NCBI RefSeq assembly: GCF_026151205.1
Contig: NC_087084.1
Span: forward strand, 15,084,322-15,148,321
Length of the DNA: 64,000 nt
Origin: Bolinopsis microptera
Lineage: Eukaryota > Ctenophora > Tentaculata > Lobata > Bolinopsidae
Direction of reading: 5' to 3'
Shown: piece by piece, positions 45,349 through 55,856 of the stretch
How the letters are laid out: every line of letters begins with the position of its first letter
How positions within the stretch are numbered: position 1 is the stretch's first letter
Notes under the pieces: model-generated
Told to the model about the DNA's origin: nothing
Databases searched by the model: none
What the model saw: the letters and a program-made list of their open reading frames with translations, nothing else
Position numbers and translations under genes: made by a program

Positions 45349-46242
45349 CAGGCATGGATCCAGGGGGGGTGTGAAGGGGGGTGATCACCCCCCCAGAATT
45401 TTCTAAAAACAAAATTGAGGAAAGCATTTTAGAGCATTTTAGAGCATGTTTTCTCACTGACTTCTGTGCAAAATCAACTGCTGACTCAGAGACAACCCAA
45501 ACTAGGATTAAGAAGAAGACAAAGCAGGTGTGCGGGATCGTGGGCAGATACCTCTCCGAGAGGTTCAGTGCTAGCAACATGGAGTTATTGAAAGGACTGA
45601 GCGGACTTGACCCTTCTTCATCTGATTGGCTCAATTTTGACATCTTGAATGCCTTGATTGAGCACTATAGCGTTCTAGGGATCAGGCCCTCGATACTAAG
45701 GGCTGAGTGCTTGAAAATGCAAATGGCAGACATTCTACCAAATCCTGCCAGCACCCCTAACATCATGAAGCTTATGGATCTGAAGAGAACCATTGCCCCC
45801 ACGAGCTGCGAAGCTGAGAGGTCTTTCAGCACTATGAATAGAGTGAAGACAGCTAAGAGATCCAAACTCTCAGATGGTAGAACAAGTGACCTGGTCCTAC
45901 TTAGCCATGAAAAGGTTTTGACGAAGGAAATAGACATTAGTAAAGTTATAGACAAATTTGCAGAAAAACCCAGAAGAGTGGTTTTGAAATAATTTAACTG
46001 TTTTTTTTTTGTAACCCTATATTCTAAAATGGTTGAGATTGAACTGTTAATTAACATTGTTGTTTTACTCTAGAAACAGATTACAGAAGAAATCCCTTAA
46101 TGGAAACAGCAATCGACATATATAGCGCGAAAAAACCCCAAAAATTTTCGGGGGCTGCGCCCCCGAACCCCTGCCGTGGCTGCTTCGGTGGCGCTTCGCG
46201 CCACTTCAACCCCCCAAAAATTCTCAGCTGGATCCATGCCTG
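45349..46242. mobile_element. 894-bp hAT transposon, internally deleted
   Basis: Ends CAGGCATGGATCCAG and CTGGATCCATGCCTG are inverted repeats, flanked by the 8-bp target duplication TATAGTTT (45,341-45,348; 46,243-46,250), itself part of a satellite unit. The interior keeps only the last ~200 codons of the transposase. The right subterminal region is GC-rich (GGGGGCTGCGCCCCCGAACC). Confidence 0.95.
45381..45992 (+). pseudogene. hAT transposase C-terminal dimerisation region
   Basis: Frame of about 200 codons inside the hAT element. It ends with the hAT C-terminal dimerisation signature: LMDLKRTIAPTSCEAERSFS, then TMNRVKTAKRSKLSDGRTSD and LVLLSHEK. This pattern is typical of the animal ZBED/ZMYM1-like (TTF-type zinc finger plus hAT dimerisation) group. 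The zinc finger, the DDE catalytic core and any start codon context are missing, because the left TIR joins directly to this part. It cannot be an active transposase, but could be a source of a dimerisation-only peptide. The frame is intact, suggesting recent insertion. Confidence 0.92.
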
Positions 46243-46250
46243 TATAGTTT

Positions 46251-47217
46251 AGTGTTGTGTTTTATAGTTCAGTGTTGTGTTTTACAGTTCAGTGTTGTGA
46301 TTTGCAGTTCAGTGCTGTGTTTTACAGTTCAGTGTTGTGTTTTACAGTTCAGTGTTGTGTTTTACAGTTCAGTGCTGTGTTTTACAGTTCAGTGTTGTGT
46401 TTTACATTTCAGTGCTGTGTTTTACAGTTCAGCGTTATGATTTACAGTTCAGTGCTATGATTTACAGTTCAGTGCTGTGTTTTATAGTTTAGTGTTGTGA
46501 TTTACAGTTCAGTGTTGTGTTTTTCAGTTCAGTGTTGTGATTTGCAGTTAAGTGTTGTGTTTTACAGTTCAGTGTTGTGTTTCACAGTTCAGTGTTGTGT
46601 TTTACTGTTCAGTGTTGTGTTTACAGTGCAGTGTTGTGTTTTACAGTTCAGTGTTGTGTTTTACAGTTCAGTGTCGTGTTTTACAGTTCAGTGTTGTGAT
46701 TTACAGTTCAGTGTTGTGTTTTACAGTTCAGTGTTGTGTTTTACAGTTCAGTGTTGTGATTTACAGTTAAGTGTTGTGTTTTACAGTTCAGTGTTGTGTT
46801 TTACAGTTCAGTGTTGTGTTTTACAGTTCAGTGTTGTGTTTTACAGTTCAGTGTTGTGTTTTACAGTTCAGTGTTGTGATTTACAGTTAAGTGTTGTGTT
46901 ATACAGTTCAGTGTTGTGTTTTACAGTTCAGTGTTGTGTTTTACAGTTCAGTGTTATGATTTACAGTTCAGTGCTATGATTTACAGTTCAGTGCTGTGTT
47001 TTATAGTTTAGTGTTGTGTTTTACAGTTCAGTGTTGTGTTTTACAGTTCAGTGTTGTGTTTTACAGTTAAGTGTTGTGATTTACAGTTCAGTGTTGTGTT
47101 TTATAGTTCAGTGTTGTGATTTACAGTTCAGTGTTGTGTTTTTAGTTCAGTGTTGTGATTTACAGTTCAGTGTTGTGTTTTATAGTTTAGTGTTGTGTTT
47201 TACAGTTCAGTGTTGTG
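46251..47217. repeat. 20-bp satellite array, right, second part
   Basis: About 48 units continuing the array after the hAT element in the same phase and orientation. It ends at the same AACTGCCCACATGC flank as the left array. Confidence 0.97.
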
Positions 47218-47254
47218 TAACTGCCCACATGCAACCCTTTAATAACTTTAATCA

Positions 47255-47496
47255 GTAATCTCATCGGGACTATTCGCTAGCGAGCAACAATGAGACTCAT
47301 TAGGCGGTAACGAGCCTGTTGGTGGATGACGATCTGATCAATTTGAGTGAATACTGATATTGACGTTCCTTAAAACCGAAGAAATTTGCGTTATACTTAT
47401 AGCGCTTTACTTCGGTTGCTGTCCTATAAGCAGTGCCAATCAGGGCATTGATTGAGTTAAGATATCACTGATTTAGTGCTGGATCACGTATCTACA
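47255..47496. other. 242-bp indel between the two block copies
   Basis: The left copy reads TTTAATCAAGTTCTTAAAAG (about 19,246-19,265). Here 242 bp lie between AATCA and CAAGTTC. The segment has potential hairpins: TCTCAT with ATGAGA, and AACCGAAG with CTTCGGTT. Flanking identity is only CA, so insertion or deletion cannot be told apart. I do not recognise it. Confidence 0.6.
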
Positions 47497-47714
47497 AGTT
47501 CTTAAAAGGGTCATAACTTGATTAAATTGTGAACAACTAACTTGAAATTTCGGGAAAGCACTTCAATTATCAAGCTAAATGTGTCTAGAAATTTTGAAGT
47601 TCCTAGCTGAAGCGTTTTCCACGTTATGGTGACAATAGTGAAAAAAAGGGAGTGGCGTGCCACACCCACTGTAATTTATCAAATTTGACGAAACTTTCAG
47701 GAAATCTAAGTTTG

Positions 47715-48030
47715 ACCCATCTTACTATATATAAAGCGAGACAATATATATCTGTGCCATTTTACTGACACCACGGCATCAACTTTAACGCGACTTTCTG
47801 CAAAAACCGTAAAAGATATAGGTACAACTGAAACTTTTTTGGCTGGGTCAAATGCTTTAATGGCCTCGAAATCAGCATGAAAAAATAAAAAATTGGCCAA
47901 GGAATAATGATTTTAGAGCCGAAAATTTGGACCCCCAAGTGGTGCCAAAAACGCCAATTAAATAGGTAATAATTATTTTAGTATCTTGAGTCTTGACACC
48001 GTTTAGGGTTATATTATAATACGGGTTCCT
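47715..48030 (-). repeat. Inverted copy of the block-A segment 640-895
   Basis: Reverse complement matches TTGGGGGTCCAAATTTTGGG, CGGTTTTTGCGGAAAGTCGC and GGTGTCAAGACTCAA of block A. This copy has about 100 bp in the middle that both A copies lack. Confidence 0.8.
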
Positions 48031-48984
48031 ACTAGTACCTATCTAATCTCTGAAATTTCTGTGCAATTCTAAGAAGAATTACGTGAGTTAATAAAGGGTT
48101 GCGTGTGGGCAGTTACTTTTGGGCCACCCTGTAGTTTAGGAATCGAATTCGATATAATTCATTGGATCGTATTGAAAGTATTACAGCACTAAATTGCGTG
48201 TAAGATCGAATTGAAAGTAATACTACACCTAATTGTGTATAAGATTTAGAGTAGAGCGATACTTGTGTTATCGTATCCTACGCCCCTTCACAGCAAGTAC
48301 TGCTTGTAGATGTTTGCGGTTATATTTGTGTACGATACCAAATACCAATTATTGTACCTTCGTAATTCACATTATTATACAATACTTGATATTGTACCCT
48401 TTCTATTTACGCATACGATACTACTATTTACACTACGATATTGTATCTATCGTGTTAGACTAGTGTTCGATACTTAATTATCGTGAGTAATTATAGTTTT
48501 TAGTCGCTTAAAGACTAAATTAGTGCAGTGTGTAGTGTGTAGTACTTGTGAGCAGGCAAAGTTTATCATTGGCACGCCCCGGAAGGAATAGTCTGGACTC
48601 TGGTTGCCGCCTTCTATTTTACACTAGCTGTGTTTTGCAGTTCAGTGTTGCTTTTCATAGTGCAGTGCAATGTGTCCCATTAATGATTTTAATTTTTTTT
48701 TTTTGTTGGGGACCGGCCCGAAGTACCAGCCAATGTTTACTCAAAAAATAATATATATAATAAGTGTTATCAATTCAAACTCAAAACTCACTAAAGATTA
48801 GATCTCATTAAAACGATTAATATGTATATCATGGAGCTTGTCGAACAAAGCATAGCTGAGCACATATAAAGTTGCCTTTAGTTAAAATTATCATATTCGC
48901 ATAGCGTCATGCCGTTATTGCTGGCGAATTGATGGCAGTGTAACTGAGATGGTATGCAGTGAAATTGATTCTGTGATGGCGTGC

Positions 48985-49827
48985 TTATGAGACAGAGATA
49001 TTATTAGCATTGCGGTTGATGTTGCGCTCTGATTTCCTTAGTCCCGTTATATTGTATAACATAAAGTTGGGCCATTCGTCTGCAATGCCCTCGTTTTGTT
49101 GATCAATGAGCATGTTTTTTATGCACCTTTTGTAGATGTTAAGGTTGAATAGACTTGGCAAGGAAGTTGCTGCGACACTATATCTGTTTATTGCTAGTAG
49201 TGGACCTTTGTAGAATACTGAATTATTGTAAGGGTATTTACCATATTCATCTGACCATGTAGTTGTAAGACTTGAATCCGGATTGGCGACGTTAAATATT
49301 GGTGCACTGTTAGGTATTGTTTTCTTTATAGAGGGAGGCACTAAACTTGGAAAGTTTTTCAGCTTATGTATAAAAACTAATGCGTTCTTTACGATGATAC
49401 TATGAACTGTCAATATTTTGTGTACATAGAAACCAGACTTGGTACTTGCTGGTGGTGTACCATCTTTGTACCAGTAATTAACAAAACCTGGTAGTATTGC
49501 TCTAAGACCCATTTTTTGTTTTACAAATAGTGTTTCTATATGGGATTTGGCAGCAAAACCCCAGACGAGGGAGCAGTAATTAAGGTGAGACTGCACAAAG
49601 CTGTGATATATTTGTAAACGTGCTTCCAGAGGCAAATATTTTTTAAGTTTGTACATGACTCCAATGTATCTGGCCATTTTCATTTTCATGGCAGAAATAT
49701 GTTGCGACCAGTTCAGTTTGTTATCTATTATAACTCCTAAGAAACGGGCTTCTGTTTTTCTTTCGATTGTGACACCAGAAATTACTACATCGCGATAAAT
49801 AAGGTTTCTTTGCCGAGAAAAGATCAT
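48985..49827 (-). pseudogene. LINE ORF2 C-terminal region (RT thumb onward)
   Basis: 281-codon frame. It begins in the segment after the RT catalytic box (upstream in frame: LVKWVDNNGLALNLKKTNYM), then ARFLGVIIDNKLNWSQHISA, QIYHSFVQSHLNYCSLVWG and a C-terminal MLIDQQNEGIADEWPNFMLY. This follows the order of CR1/Jockey-type ORF2 proteins (compare the LINE at 19,440, which has DEWSELNF at the same place). The catalytic FADD box and everything before it are absent. Confidence 0.88.
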
Positions 49828-49891
49828 ATAATTCGTTTTTTTAAGATTTAGAGCTAATCCGTTGTTATCTACCCATTTTACTAAGACATCG

Positions 49892-50302
49892 CTAAGAATT
49901 TTGAACAGTACATGAAAGTAAGTTGGCAGCCGCAGTTAGACTATTCATGGATTGATCTAAATCAACGACTATTTGACGTGTTAGATACTGTTTAATGGCG
50001 GCTTGTTTGGTGTCAGGCTTAGTGGCCTTGCCATTAAATGTGGAGTCAATAAGACGGAGCCTGTTGTACTCGAAATCAATATCTTCTTTGGAGAGGGTAG
50101 GTAAAACGTTTAAACATGTCTTAGCGCAAAACGTGTAAATTGATGGCACACCAAAGCCCAACATACCGAGGGAGGGTGCCTCCGTGTCTGAGGGTGACCC
50201 GGAGGCAGCGGGTTTAGTGATACTGTTCTTCCTAGCAGGAGTCTTCTTAGAAGCAGGAGTCTTGTTAGCAGCAGAGGTCGACTTGTTAAGATGGCCGGAC
50301 AT
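49892..50302 (-). pseudogene. Probable LINE ORF1 N-terminal part
   Basis: 137-codon frame with ATG at 50,300-50,302. The N-terminus is basic and Ser/Thr/Ala/Lys-rich (STSAANKTPASKKTPARK), followed by a more ordered region (FGVPSIYTFCAKTCLNVLPT). It is joined within 30 bp to the RT thumb frame, marking an internal deletion. Assignment to ORF1 rests on position in the element and the basic low-complexity start; I do not recognise a domain. Confidence 0.5.
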
Positions 50303-51124
50303 GATAAAATCAAGCAGTTTCTTATCAGCAAGTCAGTGCACTTGTGAAAAGATTAGAGAGCAAAAATGTTGATGCGTAATGTAAAGTAAAATGATGAGAA
50401 TGAACACGGTTTGTTTAAACTTAAAGCTATTTGACTGTGTTACCAGGCTTTCTAGTTCTACCAAGAGATATGATTTCAATTCAAAAATTCTAATTACTCT
50501 TGATACTTGTATAACTAATGTGTATTTATGTATTTATCAATTCAAGTCTCCACGCCCTAGAGCCCTGGTTTGTAGGTCGCTTCCCTAGAGTCTCGGGTTC
50601 TATAGAGTTTGGACCGCACTTAAATTACCATTTCAAAAGGAAAATATATTTTTGGAAATAGTAGACGAATAATGCATAAAATTGGTTTTATTGCACATGA
50701 GGAATGTATAATTAAAAAATTATAAATCTTCTACTACTCACAATTTGTTAAAACCGTACTGAGCTGGCAAATTTGTCTACTGTTTTTCACTGCAGCTGTT
50801 TTCATAGGATGTCCACCCTGAATCATGTTAGTTGAGATTAGATGAAACATAAAACTCATAAGTCATAGCGACTATAATTATAATAATAAAATCATGTCAT
50901 GGTTATCACAGTCATTCTGGCAAGCATGACCTGATGACCGCGGCTCTTATAATAGTTATACATTCTATACTATTATACCCCCTTTACTATTTTCCAGGCA
51001 TTAAGTCTCATCGGAAGTCGTGTATTGGGAAGTGGGTTTTCTATTACAATTGTAAATGAATGGAAAAAGCGAGCGACCGGATTCATTATCAGTATCATAT
51101 TGCATTTGCGGACGGTTATTCAAA

Positions 51125-51129
<5 letters not shown>

Positions 51130-51178
<49 letters not shown>

Positions 51179-51182
51179 ATAT
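51130..51182. repeat. (TA)n microsatellite
   Basis: TA dinucleotide run of about 52 bp; only a short TATATATAT stands at the same place in the left block, which there continues into 190 bp of other sequence (27,412-27,598). Confidence 0.95.
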
Positions 51183-51574
51183 CTTCGCGGTCCTTGATAT
51201 ACGAACGGCCATAGTTGGTTAGTACGCACGTTACGTACTTTTAAAGCAAATTGCGAACTTTTCGTCGCCTCAAATAGTGTCTTTTATAAATCTTTAAAAA
51301 GCAACATTTATTTCCAAAATTGACTAGCTGGCAGTTTCCCTAAACGGGTGATATACTCGTAAAATATTTGTTCCAAATATTAGATTTAGACCGTCAACGA
51401 GCGAGCGTGCTAAATCACTCTACAGTCGATCTTCGAGATTGTTCTAAAAGTGCCCCCGACAGTTGAAACCAACTTGAATCGATGTATTTTCGGACCCTGA
51501 TTCCGAATCACCCCCCTGACTTGGGTTAAAATGCTCCCTGGACAGATATTGGCGAAAAACTGTCTCGATCACGT

Positions 51575-51672
51575 GATATGACCGTAAAAGGAAGTTAGTC
51601 TAATTTCTCGTTAGGGTTAACTGTTAAGGTTTCAGCATATGCTTTTGTTAAGGATTGGGTTAGGGTTAGGGT
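51575..51672 (+). other. 98-bp insertion ending in (GGGTTA)n
   Basis: The left copy reads GATCACGTTGGGATCAG (about 29,367-29,383). Here 98 bp intervene and end GGGTTAGGGTTAGGGT, with further GTTAGGGTTAA and GTTAAGG motifs inside. TTAGGG is the usual animal telomere repeat. Confidence 0.75.
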
Positions 51673-52080
51673 TGGGATCAGATTAGAGGGTCAGGGTTTT
51701 GAATAGTCGTTCAGGGCCAGCTAGAGAACGGGTTGAAGAAGTCACGTGACAGTCGAGTGTAAAGTGATTAATCATCATCCGTCAACGAGTCTAACTCGGC
51801 ATGCGTTCTGTTACGGTAGGTTATAAACTACAAAATTTTCCCCGATATTAGCAACCGTTCACGAATTACCATGGATGTAAACTTTACGGCACCTCGTATG
51901 ATATGACTTAACTTTGTTGTTTAAGTGAAAAGTTTAAAATGTCTACCTTCTAGAAGTTTTGGTCTAGGTAGGTAATGGTAGTGCGCCATTAACAGTAAAC
52001 CGACTGTAAGATGAATTTTTAGCGCTAATTTCTGCCAGCATATTGTAATTGGGTAACCATATTAATTCGTAGGGCGCTGC

Positions 52081-52296
52081 TCTACTTCTAGAGTCTCTAG
52101 TCAGTACTACACTAAAAGAGGGTGTGGTCAGCATGTGTGTAAAGAAAGGGAGTGTGGGAGAGAGAGTAAGGGGAGATCGACAAGATCCATGTTTTTGCAA
52201 ACGGGAGCCTAAAACACATGTAATTATATAAATTATGTACGTATTTACAGATTTCAGGGCCTCCAAATACTCTGACACGACAAGCACTGATAGATA
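52081..52296. other. Spacer between blocks B and A
   Basis: AT-rich, no gene recognised; contains a short purine run (GGGAGAGAGAGTAAGGGGAG). Confidence 0.5.
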
Positions 52297-52358
52297 CGCC
52301 ACAATAAGCTTTTAGGAAGGAGAAAACTTTAGTGTTATTGCTGCTGAGGCTGTTGGAT

Positions 52359-52800
52359 ACCCTAGTAAAGTAGTAACAGCCCTAGCAACCACCCTAGTAA
52401 CTACCCTAGTAACTGCCCCAGTAACTACCCTAGTAACCACCCTAGTAACTACCCTAGTAACCACCCTAGTAATTACCCCAGTAACTACCCTAGTAACTAC
52501 CCCAGTAACTACCCTAGTAACCACCCTAGTAACTACCCTAGTAACTACCCCAGTAACTACCCTAGTAACAACCCTAGTAACTATCCCAGTAACTACCCTA
52601 GTAACTACCCTAGTAACCACCCTAGTAACTACCCTAGTAACTACCCTAGTAACTACCCTAGTAACTACCCTAGTAACCACCCTAGTAACTACCCCAGTAA
52701 CTACCCTAGTAACTACCCTAGTAACCACCCTAGTGACTACCCTAGTAACTACCCTAGTAACTACCCTAGTAACTACCCTAGTAACTACCCTTGTTTCGCT
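52359..52800. repeat. 12-bp minisatellite, about 36 units
   Basis: Same unit as 63-648 but about a dozen units shorter. Confidence 0.95.
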
Positions 52801-53563
52801 CCACCCTTTAGTGTTACTAGAAGGAACCCGTTTAACCATAAAATGGTGTCAAGACTCAATAGACTAAAATAATTATTGCCTATTTAATTCGCGTTTTTAA
52901 CACCACTTGGGGGTCCAAATTTTGGGCTCTAAAATCCTATCTTTTACGGTTTTTGCGGAAAGTCGCGTTAAAGTTGATGCTCTGGTGTCAGTAAAATGGT
53001 ACGGATCCATCCATATATATCGTCTCGCTTTATAATTATATATAGTAAGATTATTATTTTAAAAGGATACTGAGCGAGAAATATCTTTTTGGAAATATGA
53101 AATAGTAGACAAATAATGCATGTGTTTTATTGCACATGAGGAATGTTTAATTAAAAAGATATACATTTCTACTACTCACAATATGTAAAAAATAGTCAGC
53201 TGGCAAACTTGTCCACTGTTTTCGCTGTATAAGTTTTCATAACATTTTCCCCCCTGAATGGTAAGTTTTGATTAAATGAAACATAAAACTCATAGCGACT
53301 TTAAGATATCATATTATTATATTAATGATTACTAAAGTTTTATCAATTGGCTGGGACCCTGGTAGATAGGGAGCAAAACAAGAGACACGTCGAAAGGAAT
53401 TATATTATGTCTCGGTCACTAGGCCTTGGTACTCAGTATACAGACACGTGTTTCAAACACAGCGCAGCTTCGGTATCACGTGACAAAATGAGTCCAGGAT
53501 AAACCTTGATTAACATCGGGTTACTGAATGAAGTTCAGTGGTTACGAGGATCATGAATTGAGA

Positions 53564-53673
53564 TTGGAGGACTTCGCCGCTTCGACGCGCCGCGCGAACT
53601 AGCATTCTTGCTTCGCCGATCGTTGCTCTGCTTCGCAGAGCAACCATCTCGATGGGTTGACATCGTCAACCAA
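53564..53673. mobile_element. 110-bp GC-rich mini-element, block A right copy
   Basis: Identical in place and flanks (GAATTGAGA on both sides) to 1,418-1,527, so the insertion predates the block duplication. Confidence 0.7.
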
Positions 53674-54478
53674 GAATTGAGAGTGTGATGGAGGAACCCT
53701 GGTCACGGTTAGCTCGTGAGTCAAGTTGAGGGATAATTTGTCCTATAATACCGGATGAATGAACCCAACTTGGACTTTTCCTAGACATGGTAGCTCGGGA
53801 AAATAATTTAAAACCCAATCATAGTCTACCTAATTAACTTTGAAACGACAACTGATTAACCCAATCGTCACTAGAAATAACTAACAGATAAACAGGTTTC
53901 CAAATACCGCTCTAGTTTAGGCTTAGCTGCTGCCTGGTTTCTAGCGCTATAATTTCGGAGACAAGACAGAGACAATATTTCATTTATGTTAATGTTAATT
54001 GGTAATTGTAATATATAATGATTATTACTTAAATATCCGACCACATTTTTGGAAACCGGACCACTTTCCAAAAATTAGATATGAGATACCTATCCGGCGC
54101 AGATAATTTAGTTTAACTGATCGAGCCCTGAACTGCAGCTAACATACGGAACGTGTGCTCAACTCATTAAATCGTAAAAAATACAATGAAAACATGGTAC
54201 AGCTATAATTATTGTCTTAATGTAACTAGTGACGTTATAGATCGGACTATATAACGGAAAAGAAAAAACAGAAAATAACGGAGTGACAAAGAGAGGGTCA
54301 CCGACCCACGACAAGTCATGTGCATTATAGGAACGAGAATATATAAATTTAATGTGGCACGTGGGCAAATATCTGTGACACGTTTTGGTATTGCGTCACT
54401 GTGAATGGGAAGAAATGTAGCACGTGGGAATCATCCTTGTGCCACGTGGGAGTCATTATTCCTAATAAAGTAATATAA

Positions 54479-55203
<725 letters not shown>

Positions 55204-55674
55204 AGAGAGACATATGATTATGGTTTTGGTCAAATTCCATAACAATAACTGTGAATTGTTTGGACTAAGATTCGGCGCCGCGCATTTCACTCTTGACTAT
55301 GAGTATGATTTTCACGAAACATAAGGCTTTACTGCCCTTGATTCAGTGTAGGCGTACTAGCTGCGCGATTCCATTTCCAATAATCTTACCTGGCCAATTT
55401 TACATTCCTATATACGAATAGTCAGACGTACAATACTGATATTGGATATTGGATGGACATTGGACCTTGTGTTTAAGTGTTTGTGACGGAGAATAGACTA
55501 TGATACCTCCGGCTCCGGCGTGTGAAGTTAACCCTAATTGGTTAAAGATCAGAGCAGTGATGCACGCCGCCGCGTTTTGTCATAATCGGCGGCGGCGAGG
55601 CCAAAACTTGCGGCGTTCGGCGTTCACAATTGTAGTTGTGACTCAGTCTAACAAGAAAATGCCCAAGCATGCTC

Positions 55675-55675
<1 letters not shown>

Positions 55676-55720
<45 letters not shown>
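55676..55720. repeat. Poly-C tract, 45 C
   Basis: Uninterrupted C run at the same place as 2,905-2,937. Confidence 0.97.
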
Positions 55721-55723
<3 letters not shown>

Positions 55724-55856
55724 TAAACCTTACCGGCTGGATCTATTTTAAAAGCAATTAATGTTCGCCTCGTAAAAACATTTTGGGCCGAATACAAAAT
55801 ATAAGTTTGCAACTTTAACTTTATGCGGATTCTGTCGTAACACTATAGTACAGAGT

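Larger units (their letters stand above)
48688..50389 (-). mobile_element. Internally deleted non-LTR retrotransposon
   Basis: Absent from the left copy of block B. Minus orientation: an ORF1-like start at about 50,300, the RT thumb and C-terminus, then an A-rich tail (12 T on the plus strand, 48,693-48,704). Flanks AATGATTTTAAT and AATGATGAGAAT match at 9 of 12 positions, compatible with a target-site duplication. Both ends are present but the endonuclease and RT catalytic core are missing. Confidence 0.8.
48045..52080. repeat. Block B, right copy
   Basis: Same order as 25,405-29,850 without the 198-bp, hAT MITE and palindromic insertions, but with a LINE insertion, a (TA)n tract and a 98-bp telomere-like insertion. 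Includes the dispersed repeat (50,626-50,880) and the foldback relic (50,915-51,130). Confidence 0.88.
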
